A stretch of 34,632 bases of DNA, from the NCBI GenBank assembly GCA_002878035.1, contig PNIU01000085.1, positions 1 through 34,632 on the forward strand. Direction: 5' to 3'. Position numbers and translations under genes: made by a program. Positions 19,668 through 27,870 of this stretch are shown piece after piece. Position 1 is the stretch's first letter. Each line of letters opens with the position of its first letter. Origin of the DNA: Sulfurihydrogenibium sp. GTDB taxonomy: Bacteria > Aquificota > Aquificia > Aquificales > Hydrogenothermaceae. Under the pieces are notes generated by a model. It saw only the letters and a program-made list of their open reading frames with translations. It made no database searches and had not been told where the DNA came from.

Positions 19668-20294
19668 ATGGAATTCAACGTTGTAAACAATAAAAATGAA
19701 GTTGTAGGGAAAGTTAACTTAAATGAAAATATCTTTAAAACGGAAGTAAACCAAGGTACTGTATGGGAAGTTATAAAATGGCATTTAGCTATAAAAAGAG
19801 CTGGAACAGCTAGCACAAAAACCAGAGCAGAGGTTGCCGGCTCAAACAGAAAGATATATCCACAGAAAGGAACAGGTAGAGCAAGACACGGTGATAGAAA
19901 AGCCAACATATTCGTAGGTGGTGGTGTAGCTCACGGTCCACATCCAAGAGATTACTACTACGCATTACCTAAAAAAGTTAGAAAGAAAGTTTTAAAAGGA
20001 GTTTTAACTTACAAGTTAAACAATAACGAACTTATCGTTGTTGAAGATTTTAACTTTGAACAACCAAAAACAAAAAATGCAGTAGAAGTTTTAAAGAACT
20101 TTGGATTAGAGCAAGCAAAGGTTTTACTCGTATTACCGGAAAAAATAGAAAACGTAATTAAATCTTTTAGAAACATACCTAAAGTAAAAATACTCCTTTC
20201 TGAAGGTTTAAACTCTTACGATTTACTAAACGCAGAAAAAGTAATAATTTTTAAATCAGCTTTAGAAAAGATTCAAGAGAGGTTAGCACAATGA
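19668..20294 (+). CDS. rplD: 50S ribosomal protein L4
   Basis: L4 lines the exit tunnel and in E. coli represses the S10 operon. The 208-residue product has the extended tunnel loop with KTRAEVAGSNRKIYPQKGTG (about 47-66) and RARHGDRKANIFVGGGVAHG. The C-terminal globular part (LLVLPEKIENVIKSFRNIP) is standard. The stop overlaps the rplW start as ATGA, so L4 and L23 are translationally coupled. No L4-responsive leader is apparent upstream of rpsJ. Confidence 0.98.
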   Translation: MEFNVVNNKNEVVGKVNLNENIFKTEVNQGTVWEVIKWHLAIKRAGTASTKTRAEVAGSNRKIYPQKGTGRARHGDRKANIFVGGGVAHGPHPRDYYYALPKKVRKKVLKGVLTYKLNNNELIVVEDFNFEQPKTKNAVEVLKNFGLEQAKVLLVLPEKIENVIKSFRNIPKVKILLSEGLNSYDLLNAEKVIIFKSALEKIQERLAQ

Positions 20295-20584
20295 GAACCG
20301 TTTACGATATTATAATAAGACCAGTCTTAACAGAAAAAGCCGTTAAAGATAATGAAAAGAACAACACTTTAACGTTTGAAGTTGCTATGGATGCAAACAA
20401 GATAGAAATAAAAAAAGCAGTAGAAGAGATTTTTGGTGTAAAAGTAAAAGATGTAAGAACGGTAATTGTAAAACCTAAGCCAAAGAGATTTGGGTTTAGG
20501 TCTTCTGGTTTTAAAAAGGCTTGGAAAAAAGCCATTGTAAAAGTAGAATCAGAAAAACCAATCAATATAGCTGAATTAGTTTGA
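20291..20584 (+). CDS. rplW: 50S ribosomal protein L23
   Basis: L23 surrounds the tunnel exit and is the docking site for trigger factor and SRP. The 97-residue protein has the conserved start YDIIIRPVLTEKA, FEVAMDANKIEIKKAVEEIF and GVKVKDVRTV, followed by the basic loop KPKPKRFGFRSSGFKKAWKK. The ATG overlaps the rplD stop by 4 bp, with GAGAGG in the end of rplD as binding site. Confidence 0.98.
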   Translation: MRTVYDIIIRPVLTEKAVKDNEKNNTLTFEVAMDANKIEIKKAVEEIFGVKVKDVRTVIVKPKPKRFGFRSSGFKKAWKKAIVKVESEKPINIAELV

Positions 20585-20595
20585 GGTGAGAGATT

Positions 20596-21420
20596 ATGGG
20601 TGTTAGAAAATTAAAACCAGTAACAAACGGTACAAGACACGCGGTACTTTACGACTTCGCAGAGATAACAAAATCTGAACCAGAAAAATCTTTACTGGAG
20701 CCTCTTAAAAGGCATGCTGGTAGAAACAACCAAGGAAGAATAACTGTTAGACATAGAGGTGGTGGTCATAAAAGGCGCTACAGAATAATAGATTTTAAGA
20801 GAGACAAGTGGGGTGTTCCTGCAAAGGTTGCCGCCATAGAGTATGACCCAAACAGAAGTGCAAGGATAGCACTTCTACATTACCTTGACGGTGAAAAAAG
20901 ATACATAATCTGGCCAGAAGGTTTAAAAGTTGGAGATATAGTAGTTTCTGGACCAGATGCTGAGATAAAAGTAGGAAACGCTTTACCAATAGAAAATATA
21001 CCGGTAGGTACTCTTATTCATAATATAGAGCTTACTCCGGGTAAAGGGGGACAACTTGTTAGAGCAGCAGGAATGTCAGCTCAGATTCTTGGTAGGGAAG
21101 GAGATTACGTTCAAGTTAGACTTCCTTCTGGAGAAATAAGATTAATATACAAAAAGTGTATGGCAACAGTTGGTGCTGTTGGACTTGCTGAACACGAACT
21201 GGTTGAACTTGGTAAAGCTGGTAGAGCAAGATGGCTTGGAATAAGGCCTACTGTAAGAGGTACAGCTATGAACCCTGTTGACCACCCTCACGGTGGTGGT
21301 GAAGGTAGAACCTTCGGTAAACATCCAGTATCACCTTGGGGTCTACCTACAAAAGGATATAAAACAAGAAGAGGAGCTAAATACTCTGACAAATTCATAA
21401 TTAAACGTAGAGGTAAATAA
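20596..21420 (+). CDS. rplB: 50S ribosomal protein L2
   Basis: L2 is one of the most conserved 50S proteins and is needed for subunit joining and peptidyl transfer. The 274-residue product has [20 protein letters not shown] (about 42-61) and the C-terminal signature [20 protein letters not shown], whose HPHGGGEG carries the histidine tied to activity. It starts 11 bp after rplW behind GAGGTGAGAG, and rpsS starts 2 bp after its stop. Confidence 0.99.
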   Translation: MGVRKLKPVTNGTRHAVLYDFAEITKSEPEKSLLEPLKRHAGRNNQGRITVRHRGGGHKRRYRIIDFKRDKWGVPAKVAAIEYDPNRSARIALLHYLDGEKRYIIWPEGLKVGDIVVSGPDAEIKVGNALPIENIPVGTLIHNIELTPGKGGQLVRAAGMSAQILGREGDYVQVRLPSGEIRLIYKKCMATVGAVGLAEHELVELGKAGRARWLGIRPTVRGTAMNPVDHPHGGGEGRTFGKHPVSPWGLPTKGYKTRRGAKYSDKFIIKRRGK

Positions 21421-21422
21421 AG

Positions 21423-21722
21423 ATGGGATTTAAAGGAAAGTGGAACGAAAGGAATAAAAACCCATACGTAAACGAAAAATTACTCAAAAAAATCAGACAG
21501 ATGAACGAAACTGGAGAAAGAAAAATAATAAAAGTCTGGGATAGAGCTTGCACCATTACTCAGGAAATGGTAGGTCATACCATAGCCGTTTATAACGGTC
21601 AGAAATTTATCCCAGTTTACATTCAACCAGAAATGGTAGGACATAAGTTGGGAGAGTTTTCTCTTACAAGGACATTTAGAGGACACCCAGACAAATCAGC
21701 AAAAGCTGTAAAGAAAAAGTAA
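21423..21722 (+). CDS. rpsS: 30S ribosomal protein S19
   Basis: S19 pairs with S13 in the 30S head near the A-site finger. The 99-residue protein is slightly longer than in E. coli (92). Conserved parts are KTWSR-like [30 protein letters not shown] and [16 protein letters not shown]. Its start, 2 bp after rplB, uses GTAGAGG inside rplB, and coupling is likely. Confidence 0.98.
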   Translation: MGFKGKWNERNKNPYVNEKLLKKIRQMNETGERKIIKVWDRACTITQEMVGHTIAVYNGQKFIPVYIQPEMVGHKLGEFSLTRTFRGHPDKSAKAVKKK

Positions 21723-21734
21723 GAGGAGATGAAG

Positions 21735-22082
21735 ATGGAGAACACAGCAAGAGCTATACTAAGATACGCTCACATATCACCTTACAAAGTAAGACAAGTT
21801 ATAAATTTAATAAGAGGAAAAGATGTAGCTACTGCTTTAGCTATACTGCAGGAAATACCTAAAAGACCTGCAAGAGTTGTAGAAAAACTCTTAAAAAGTG
21901 CAATATCTAATGCAGAACTTAAAGGTATGGATATTGATAACCTTTATATAGCTAAAATTCATGCAGAAGAAGGTCCAATGCTTAAAAGATATACACCAAA
22001 AGCTCATGGTAGAGCAACTTTAATCAGAAGAAGATTCTCTCATATATATATATATTTAGCTGAGAAACAGGAGGAAAAATAA
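21735..22082 (+). CDS. rplV: 50S ribosomal protein L22
   Basis: L22 is an early-assembly protein with a hairpin that narrows the exit tunnel. The ORF track opens at ATG 21729, but that codon directly abuts GAGGAG with no spacing. ATG 21735 lies 6 nt after it and gives the family N-terminus [20 protein letters not shown], so a 115-residue product is called. The hairpin loop includes [16 protein letters not shown], the region of macrolide-resistance changes. A run of alternating AT near the end encodes HIYIYL at the normally variable last strand. Confidence 0.95.
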   Translation: MENTARAILRYAHISPYKVRQVINLIRGKDVATALAILQEIPKRPARVVEKLLKSAISNAELKGMDIDNLYIAKIHAEEGPMLKRYTPKAHGRATLIRRRFSHIYIYLAEKQEEK

Positions 22083-22083
22083 A

Positions 22084-22764
22084 ATGGGTCAGAAAGTACA
22101 CCCTATAGGATTTAGACTTGGCATAACGCAGGACTGGAGGTCCAAGTGGTATGCAGATAAGAAGAAGTATACTAAACTTTTACACGAAGATATAGCAATA
22201 AGAAATTTTATACAGGGAAAGTATAAAGCTGCAGGTATAGCGGAAGTTATAATAGAAAGACTTGGAGATAAACTAAGAGTAAAAATATTAGCTGCAAGAC
22301 CTGGTATAGTTATAGGTGCTAAAGGTGCAGAGGTTGAAAAATTAAACGAAACTTTGAAAAAATTATCCTCAGCCAGTGAGATACTCGTTAACGTTGATGA
22401 AGTAAAAAGACCAGAGTTAAATGCTAAACTCGTTGCAGAAGATATAGCCCTTCAACTGGAAAGAAGGGTATCTCATAGAAGAGCTATGAAAAAAGCTATT
22501 GACGCAGCTATGAAAGCTGGAGCTAAAGGTATAAAAACTCAAGTTGGTGGAAGGATAGGTGGAGTGGATTTAGCAAGGAAAGAATGGTTTATGGCAGGAA
22601 GAATGCCACTGCAAACACTCAGAGCTGATATAGATTACGGAACTGCAAGAGCTTCTACAAAGTACGGAATCCTCGGAGTAAAAGTTTGGATATACAAAGG
22701 TGATAAAGTAGAAGGAAAGGTTGAAGAAGTATTAAGTAAAGTTGAAGAAGAGCTTAAAGTTTAA
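22084..22764 (+). CDS. rpsC: 30S ribosomal protein S3
   Basis: S3 lies at the mRNA entry tunnel and takes part in helicase activity there. The 226-residue protein begins [20 protein letters not shown], has a KH domain with the loop [16 protein letters not shown] (about 76-91), and the C-terminal domain [18 protein letters not shown] followed by [19 protein letters not shown]. It starts 1 bp after rplV using AGGAGG in the rplV tail. Confidence 0.98.
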   Translation: MGQKVHPIGFRLGITQDWRSKWYADKKKYTKLLHEDIAIRNFIQGKYKAAGIAEVIIERLGDKLRVKILAARPGIVIGAKGAEVEKLNETLKKLSSASEILVNVDEVKRPELNAKLVAEDIALQLERRVSHRRAMKKAIDAAMKAGAKGIKTQVGGRIGGVDLARKEWFMAGRMPLQTLRADIDYGTARASTKYGILGVKVWIYKGDKVEGKVEEVLSKVEEELKV

Positions 22765-22790
22765 AAAAGAAAATTTAGGAGGTTTTAGAT

Positions 22791-23210
22791 ATGTCTTTAC
22801 TTCAACCTAAGAGATTGAAATGGAGAAAACAACAAAGAGGCAGAATGAAAGGAAAAGCCTCAAGAAGAAACCAAGTTGATTTTGGAGAGTATGGTCTTCA
22901 AGCTTTAGAACCTTGCTGGATGACTTCAAGACAGATAGAAGCTGCAAGAATAGCTATCGTTAAAGAAGCTAAAAAAGGAGCTAAAGTCTGGGTAAGAGTA
23001 TTTCCTCATAAACCAGTAACTAGAAAACCAGCTGAAACTCGTATGGGTAAAGGAAAAGGTGATTTGGACCACTTTGTAGCTGTAGTAAAACCTGGTCATA
23101 TACTTTTTGAATTAGCTGGAGTTCCAGAAGAAGTTGCTGCCGAAGCATTTAGAAAGGCAGGCCATAAACTACCAATTAAAACCAGAATGGTAAAAGCTCA
23201 GGAGGTTTAG
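22791..23210 (+). CDS. rplP: 50S ribosomal protein L16
   Basis: L16 contacts the A-site tRNA elbow and is a late-assembly protein. The 139-residue product has the usual length, with [19 protein letters not shown] at the start, [20 protein letters not shown] (about 32-51) and [20 protein letters not shown] (about 68-87). The ATG follows TTAGGAGGT by 7 nt. rpmC starts after 1 bp using the AGGAGG at the end of this gene. Confidence 0.98.
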   Translation: MSLLQPKRLKWRKQQRGRMKGKASRRNQVDFGEYGLQALEPCWMTSRQIEAARIAIVKEAKKGAKVWVRVFPHKPVTRKPAETRMGKGKGDLDHFVAVVKPGHILFELAGVPEEVAAEAFRKAGHKLPIKTRMVKAQEV

Positions 23211-23211
23211 T

Positions 23212-23415
23212 ATGAAAGCCAGCGAATGGAGAAAGTTATCAACAGAAGAGCTTAAAGAAAAAGTTGTTGAACTAAAGAAAAAACTTATGCAACTTAGGTT
23301 TCAAAATAAAATAGGCTCTTTAGCAAAAAATAGTGAAATAAAAGAAACTAAAAGAGATATAGCAAGAATCCTTACAATAATAAGAGAAAGAGAGCTTAAT
23401 AAAACAAATGGTTAA
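23212..23415 (+). CDS. rpmC: 50S ribosomal protein L29
   Basis: L29 is a small two-helix protein at the tunnel exit beside L23. The 67-residue product begins [20 protein letters not shown] and has the conserved [20 protein letters not shown] and [14 protein letters not shown]. It is coupled to rplP by a 1-bp gap and lies 11 bp before rpsQ. Confidence 0.96.
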   Translation: MKASEWRKLSTEELKEKVVELKKKLMQLRFQNKIGSLAKNSEIKETKRDIARILTIIRERELNKTNG

Positions 23416-23426
23416 GAGGTGAAAGA

Positions 23427-23693
23427 ATGACAAGTGAAACAAAAAAGAACGTTAAAGAGTTTGTAGGAAAAGTAGTTAGTAATAAAATGGATAAGACTGT
23501 AGTAGTTGCAGTAGAAAGGAAGTTCCCACATCCTCTTTACGAAAAACAAGTCAAGAAAACTAAAAAGTTTTACGCCCATGATGAAGAAAACAAGTGTAAA
23601 GAAGGAGATATAGTCAGAATTAGAGAATCCAGACCTCTTTCTAAATTAAAAAGATGGGTTGTTGTTGAAATTATACAATCTTCTTCTACTTAA
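23427..23693 (+). CDS. rpsQ: 30S ribosomal protein S17
   Basis: S17 is a primary 16S-binding protein of the OB fold. The 88-residue product shows [20 protein letters not shown] (about 11-30), [20 protein letters not shown] and [20 protein letters not shown]. An N-terminal stretch of about 9 residues (TSETKKNVK) precedes the core. It is the last gene of the S10 block; a 75-bp gap with a promoter separates it from rplN. Confidence 0.97.
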   Translation: MTSETKKNVKEFVGKVVSNKMDKTVVVAVERKFPHPLYEKQVKKTKKFYAHDEENKCKEGDIVRIRESRPLSKLKRWVVVEIIQSSST

Positions 23694-23699
23694 ATCCTA

Positions 23700-23728
23700 T
23701 TGATTTTAAAACGTTAAAGTTGTATAAT
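23700..23728 (+). promoter_or_regulatory. Internal promoter of the spc block (before rplN)
   Basis: TTGATT (23700-23705), 17 bp, TATAAT (23723-23728), in the only sizeable gap of the r-protein cluster. The predicted start near 23735 gives a leader of about 34 nt. In E. coli the spc promoter is also located between rpsQ and rplN. Its -35, spacing and -10 flank (GTATAATATT) match the rpsL promoter. Confidence 0.7.
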
Positions 23729-23768
23729 ATTAGTTTGTCTTTCTAAAAAAGTAAAAAGGAGTGCAGTT

Positions 23769-24137
23769 ATGATACAGAGAGGGACTTACTTAAATACTGC
23801 AGACAACTCAGGTGCTAAAAAAGTTCAGTGTATAGGGATACCCGGTGGTGCTAAAAAAATGTATGCCACCGTTGGAGATGTTATTACTGTTACTGTAAAG
23901 TCTGCCATACCAAACGGAACTGCTAAAAAAGGAAAAGTTTATAAGGCTGTCGTTGTAAGAACAAAAAAAGAAGTGGCAAGACCAGATGGAAGTTACGTAA
24001 AGGCTGATGACAATGCTGTCGTTCTTTTAAACAACCAGTTAGAACCTATAGGAACACGTATACTTGGGCCTGTTTGTAGAGAGCTTAGGTCCAAAGGATT
24101 CTACAGAATCATCTCTCTTGCACCGGAGGTAATCTAA
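23769..24137 (+). CDS. rplN: 50S ribosomal protein L14
   Basis: L14 forms part of intersubunit bridges with 16S rRNA and is the target of the silencing factor RsfS. The 122-residue product starts [20 protein letters not shown] and has [31 protein letters not shown] split across its middle, with [13 protein letters not shown] near the end. It is the first gene after the internal promoter; the ATG follows AAGGAG by 8 nt. Confidence 0.98.
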   Translation: MIQRGTYLNTADNSGAKKVQCIGIPGGAKKMYATVGDVITVTVKSAIPNGTAKKGKVYKAVVVRTKKEVARPDGSYVKADDNAVVLLNNQLEPIGTRILGPVCRELRSKGFYRIISLAPEVI

Positions 24138-24139
24138 TA

Positions 24140-24499
24140 ATGATTAAGCTAAAAAAAGGAGACCCGGTTATAGTAATCGCCGGTAAAGACAAAGGAAAGA
24201 TAAGTAAAATAAAACAGATAGTCAAAAAAGATGGAAAAGTAAAAGTTATTGTCGAAGGTGTAAACTTAGTTAAAAAGCACGTTAGAGGTATAGAGGGTGT
24301 TAGAGAAGGTGGTATTTATGAAGTAGAAAGACCAATAGATATCTCTAACGTTGCATACTACGACTCTAACCTTCAAAAGCCTGTTAAAATAGGGGTTAAA
24401 ATTATAGAAGAAGGTGACAAAAAAATAAAAGTTAGAGTCAATAAAAAAACAGGTGAAATAATAGACAAAGTTTGGGAAAAAATCAAAAAAGAGGTATAG
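24140..24499 (+). CDS. rplX: 50S ribosomal protein L24
   Basis: L24 starts 50S assembly and lies near the tunnel exit. The 119-residue product has the KOW motif KGDPVIVIAGKDKGKISKIK (about 6-25), then VEGVNLVKKHVR and DISNVAYYD. The C-terminal part is Lys-rich (KKIKVRVNKKTGEIIDKVWE). GGAGG inside the end of rplN serves as binding site, with a 2-bp gap. Confidence 0.97.
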   Translation: MIKLKKGDPVIVIAGKDKGKISKIKQIVKKDGKVKVIVEGVNLVKKHVRGIEGVREGGIYEVERPIDISNVAYYDSNLQKPVKIGVKIIEEGDKKIKVRVNKKTGEIIDKVWEKIKKEV

Positions 24500-24502
24500 T
24501 AA

Positions 24503-25069
24503 ATGGCTGCTGTAGTAGGATATAAACCAAGACTTCAAAAGAAATATGAAGAGGAAGTAGTTCCAAAATTAATGGAAAGGTTTGGATACAAAAGTCCTAT
24601 GCAAGTTCCAAGACTAAAGAAGATAGTTATCAATATGGGTGTAGGAGAAGCGATAGGAGATATCAAACAACTTGATAGAGCCGTTGAAGATTTAACTGCT
24701 ATCGCCGGTCAAAAACCTGTAATCACAAGGGCAAAAAAATCAGAAGCTGCCTTTAAACTAAGAAAAGGAAACCCAATAGGAACAAAAGTAACCTTAAGAA
24801 AGGATAGAATGTGGGACTTTTTGGATAAACTGATATCCGTTGCATTACCAAGGGTTAGAGACTTTAGGGGATTAAACCCTAAGTCTTTTGATGGAAGAGG
24901 TAACTACGCCTTTGGTTTAGCAGAACAGATTGTATTTCCAGAAATAGATTACGATAAAGTCGATAAAATAAGAGGTATGGATATAATCATAGAAACTACG
25001 GCTAAAACTGATGAAGAAGCTCTTTGGCTTCTATCTCTGTTAGGCTTACCTATAAGAGCAGGAGGATAA
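24503..25069 (+). CDS. rplE: 50S ribosomal protein L5
   Basis: L5 binds 5S rRNA and forms the B1b bridge with S13. The 188-residue protein has [37 protein letters not shown] (about 34-50), [20 protein letters not shown] and [19 protein letters not shown], all conserved. It starts 3 bp after rplX behind GAGG. The end carries the AGGAGG for rpsN. Confidence 0.98.
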   Translation: MAAVVGYKPRLQKKYEEEVVPKLMERFGYKSPMQVPRLKKIVINMGVGEAIGDIKQLDRAVEDLTAIAGQKPVITRAKKSEAAFKLRKGNPIGTKVTLRKDRMWDFLDKLISVALPRVRDFRGLNPKSFDGRGNYAFGLAEQIVFPEIDYDKVDKIRGMDIIIETTAKTDEEALWLLSLLGLPIRAGG

Positions 25070-25071
25070 AG

Positions 25072-25260
25072 ATGGCTCGTAAATGTTTGATAGTAAAAGC
25101 TTTCCAAAAGAAACCTAAATATAAAACCAGAGTTCATTCAAGATGTCCTTTGTGTGGAAGACCAAGAGGATACATAAGACAGTTTAACATGTGTAGAATA
25201 TGTTTCAGAGAGAGAGCTCTAAGGGGAGAAATCCCAGGCATCAAAAAAGCAAGCTGGTAG
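25072..25260 (+). CDS. rpsN: 30S ribosomal protein S14, zinc-binding type Z
   Basis: S14 is a late-assembly protein of the 30S head. The track ORF begins upstream inside rplE; the true start is ATG 25072, placed 6 nt after AGGAGG and giving the family N-terminus [16 protein letters not shown]. The 62-residue product has CPLC (C25, C28) and CRIC (C41, C44), the four zinc ligands of the short form, and ends [11 protein letters not shown]. The longer zinc-free form is not present in this window. Confidence 0.97.
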   Translation: MARKCLIVKAFQKKPKYKTRVHSRCPLCGRPRGYIRQFNMCRICFRERALRGEIPGIKKASW

Positions 25261-25272
25261 GAGGAAACCGTA

Positions 25273-25683
25273 ATGATAACAGACCCAATAGCTGATATGA
25301 TAGCAAGAATAAATAACGCGATTAAAGCAAGAAAAGACGAAGTTGCAATACCAAACTCAAAGATAAAAGAAAAAATAGCTGAGATACTAAAAAGAGAAGG
25401 TTATATAGAGGATTACGTAGTCTCAGAAGAAAACAAAAAAGGTAATCAAGCAACTTTAATTATAAAATTAAAGTATCTTGGAAAAAGAAATACAAAACCA
25501 GCTATAACGAAAATAGAAAGGGTATCCAAACCTGGTCTTAGGAAGTATGTGCAAATCGATGAACTTCCTTATGTTCAAAAAGGTTTAGGTATAGCTATTC
25601 TTACCACAAACAAGGGTATTTTAACCGATGCTGAAGCAAGAAAGTTAAGAGTTGGTGGTGAAGTAATCTGTTACGTATGGTAA
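25273..25683 (+). CDS. rpsH: 30S ribosomal protein S8
   Basis: S8 binds the 16S central domain and in E. coli represses the spc operon at the rplE message. The 136-residue product has DPIADMIARINNAIKARKDE (3-22), then the C-terminal signature LGIAILTTNKGILTDAEARK and GGEVICYVW. The start follows AGGAGGAAACCGTA, 12 bp after rpsN. Confidence 0.98.
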   Translation: MITDPIADMIARINNAIKARKDEVAIPNSKIKEKIAEILKREGYIEDYVVSEENKKGNQATLIIKLKYLGKRNTKPAITKIERVSKPGLRKYVQIDELPYVQKGLGIAILTTNKGILTDAEARKLRVGGEVICYVW

Positions 25684-25704
25684 AAACAAAAGGAGGCTGC
25701 TATA

Positions 25705-26250
25705 ATGTCAAGAATAGGTAAAAAACCTATACCTTTACCAAAAGGTGTTGAAGTAAAAGTAGATAATGATAACACTGTAACCGTAAAAGGTCCTAAAGGT
25801 ATGTTAACTTATAAGTTTCACCCTGATATGAAGATAAAAGTTGAAGATGGAAACATAATAGTAGAAAGGCCAAACGATGAGTCATTCTATAAAGCTTTAC
25901 ACGGAACTACAAGAGCTATTTTAAACAATATGGTAAAAGGTGTAACGGAAGGTTTTACTGAAGAGCTTGAAATAGTTGGTATTGGATACAGAGGTGCCGT
26001 AAAAGGTAAAACACTTGAGCTTTCCCTTGGTTACTCTCATCCTGTTATATACGAAATACCAGAAGGAATTCAGATAACAATGGAAGGAACGAACATAATA
26101 AAAATATTTGGAATAGACAAACAGAAAGTAGGTCAAGTTGCCGCAGAGATAAAATCCTTCAGAGAACCAGACCCTTACAAAGGTAAAGGTATAAGATATA
26201 AAGGAGAAGTAATTAAACTAAAAGCTGGAAAAACTGTAGGTAAAAAATAA
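25705..26250 (+). CDS. rplF: 50S ribosomal protein L6
   Basis: L6 lies close to the factor-binding site and the sarcin-ricin loop. The 181-residue product shows the two repeated alpha/beta domains, beginning [20 protein letters not shown], with [36 protein letters not shown] and the C-terminal [29 protein letters not shown] stands 10 nt before the ATG. Confidence 0.98.
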   Translation: MSRIGKKPIPLPKGVEVKVDNDNTVTVKGPKGMLTYKFHPDMKIKVEDGNIIVERPNDESFYKALHGTTRAILNNMVKGVTEGFTEELEIVGIGYRGAVKGKTLELSLGYSHPVIYEIPEGIQITMEGTNIIKIFGIDKQKVGQVAAEIKSFREPDPYKGKGIRYKGEVIKLKAGKTVGKK

Positions 26251-26267
26251 TTAAGGAGTTGTTGAAA

Positions 26268-26639
26268 ATGGCAGTAAAAAGTAGAGCTGAAGCAAGAATA
26301 ATAAGACATAAAAGAATAAGAAAAAAGATATTTGGTACTGCTGAAAGACCAAGGTTGGCTTTTTATAGAAGTTTAAACGCTATATACGCTCAGATTATCG
26401 ACGATGAAAAAGGTCATACCTTGGTTTCTGCTTCAACTATAGATAGAGATTATGTTGAAAGATTTGGCAAAAGAGGTGGAAAATCCATAGAAGATGCTAA
26501 ACAGCTTGGAAAGTTCCTTGCAGAAAAAGCCTTGGCTAAAGGTATAAAAAACGTTGTTTTTGATAGAGGTGGTTTTCTTTACCACGGTAAAGTTAAAGCT
26601 TTTGCCGATGCTGCAAGAGAAGGTGGATTAAACTTTTAA
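26268..26639 (+). CDS. rplR: 50S ribosomal protein L18
   Basis: L18 carries 5S rRNA into the 50S subunit together with L5. The track places the start at a TTG (26259) that touches AAGGAG directly; ATG 26268 lies 9 nt after it and gives [20 protein letters not shown], so 123 residues are called. Conserved parts are [34 protein letters not shown] and [20 protein letters not shown]. Confidence 0.95.
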   Translation: MAVKSRAEARIIRHKRIRKKIFGTAERPRLAFYRSLNAIYAQIIDDEKGHTLVSASTIDRDYVERFGKRGGKSIEDAKQLGKFLAEKALAKGIKNVVFDRGGFLYHGKVKAFADAAREGGLNF

Positions 26640-26652
26640 AAGGAGAAAGGTA

Positions 26653-27237
26653 ATGGGAGTGAAGAATATCGAAAGACTAATTGAACAAAGAATTAAAGAA
26701 AATCCAATCAATCCAGATACGTTAGAATTAGAAGAAAAAGTCGTTGAAATTAGAAGAACTACCCGTGTTATGGAAGGTGGAAGAAGGTTCTCTTTCAGTA
26801 CTTTGGCAGTAGTTGGTGACAGAAAAGGCCATGTAGGTTTTGGACATGGTAAAGCAAAAGAAGTTCCACCTTCTATAGCAAAAGCTATAGCTGATGCTAA
26901 AAAAAGAATAATTAAAGTTCCTTTGATAGAAGGAACAATACCACATGACGTTATCGGTGAATACGATTCTGCAGTAGTTCTGTTAAAACCTGCAAGAAGA
27001 GGTACTGGTGTTGTGGCAGGCGGACCTATGAGACCAGTGCTGGAACTATTAGGAGTAACAGATATATTAACAAAAATCATCGGAAGAACAACAAATCCAA
27101 ATGCAGTTGTTAGAGCAACCTTTGATGCACTTCTAAAAATAAAATCTCCAGAGGAAGTTGCTAAGATAAGAGGATTGGAAGAGGAGCATATACTGAAAAA
27201 CTACAGAATATACGCTGGAGGTGTGCCAGTAAGATGA
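26653..27237 (+). CDS. rpsE: 30S ribosomal protein S5
   Basis: S5 works at the decoding region and mRNA entry. The 194-residue protein has an N-terminal extension of about 30 residues (IERLIEQRIKENPINPDTLE), then RTTRVMEGGRRFSFSTLAVV with the spectinomycin loop, GHVGFGHGKAKEVPPSIAKA, PARRGTGVVAGGPMRPVLEL and RTTNPNAVVRATFDAL. AAGGAG precedes the ATG. Its stop overlaps the rpmD start (ATGA). Confidence 0.97.
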   Translation: MGVKNIERLIEQRIKENPINPDTLELEEKVVEIRRTTRVMEGGRRFSFSTLAVVGDRKGHVGFGHGKAKEVPPSIAKAIADAKKRIIKVPLIEGTIPHDVIGEYDSAVVLLKPARRGTGVVAGGPMRPVLELLGVTDILTKIIGRTTNPNAVVRATFDALLKIKSPEEVAKIRGLEEEHILKNYRIYAGGVPVR

Positions 27238-27413
27238 AAATAAAAGTAAAGTTGGTCAGAGGCTTTGCAGGTAAAACGGAAAAACAAAAGCAGGCTTTAA
27301 AATCTTTAGGTTTGAAGAAAATAAACGATGAAAGGATTTTAGATAAAACACCGGCTGTTTGTGGTAACTTAGAAATCGTAAAGCACTTAGTTAAAGTGGA
27401 GGAGATACAGTAA
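27234..27413 (+). CDS. rpmD: 50S ribosomal protein L30
   Basis: This 59-residue gene is absent from the ORF track. The product begins [20 protein letters not shown], continues [20 protein letters not shown] and ends with the helix [16 protein letters not shown], matching the L30 fold of the 50S subunit. Its ATG overlaps the rpsE stop by 4 bp and its TAA overlaps the rplO ATG by one base (TAATG), as expected in the conserved rpsE-rpmD-rplO order. The predicted pI is basic, though the tail is acidic. Confidence 0.95.
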   Translation: MKIKVKLVRGFAGKTEKQKQALKSLGLKKINDERILDKTPAVCGNLEIVKHLVKVEEIQ

Positions 27414-27862
27414 TGAAACTACATGAATTAAAACCGAACAAAGGAGCAACTCATAAAAAGAAGATAGTAGGTAGAGGTATAGGTTCAGGTCACGGTAAAA
27501 CATCTACGAGAGGTCACAAAGGTCAAAAATCAAGGTCTGGAGACTCAAAACTACCTGCAAGATTTGAAGGTGGACAAACACCTTTCATAATGAGAATACC
27601 TAAGAGAGGTTTTAAAAATCCAACTAAATTAGAGTATGAAATCGTAAATCTAAAAGATTTAGATAAGAAGTTTAACGAAAACGAAGAAGTTAATCCTCAA
27701 ACTTTGAAAGAAAAAGGTTTAGTAAAAAAAGGAGAATGTGTAAAAATACTTGGAGATGGTCAATTAACTAAAAAGTTGGTGGTAAAAGCTCACGCTTTCT
27801 CTTCTTCTGCTGAGGAAAAAATATTAGCTGCCGGTGGACAGGTAGAAAAAATTTCTAAGTAG
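27413..27862 (+). CDS. rplO: 50S ribosomal protein L15
   Basis: L15 is an assembly protein that threads into 23S rRNA. The 149-residue product has the Gly-rich basic N-terminus [20 protein letters not shown] and [20 protein letters not shown] (about 22-41), then [17 protein letters not shown] and the C-terminal [24 protein letters not shown] of the rpmD tail is its binding site. secY begins 8 bp downstream. Confidence 0.98.
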   Translation: MKLHELKPNKGATHKKKIVGRGIGSGHGKTSTRGHKGQKSRSGDSKLPARFEGGQTPFIMRIPKRGFKNPTKLEYEIVNLKDLDKKFNENEEVNPQTLKEKGLVKKGECVKILGDGQLTKKLVVKAHAFSSSAEEKILAAGGQVEKISK

Positions 27863-27870
27863 AGGTAGTT

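Noticed and set aside
21729-21734. First ATG of the rplV track ORF as the start
   Set aside because: It touches the GAGGAG binding site with no spacing. The second ATG, 6 nt away, fits spacing and the family N-terminus.
26259-26267. TTG start of the rplR track ORF
   Set aside because: It abuts AAGGAG directly; ATG 26268 has normal spacing and gives the expected L18 start.
26628-27080. 150-residue minus-strand ORF opposite rpsE
   Set aside because: Shadow frame of a certain ribosomal gene, with low-complexity composition and no start signal.
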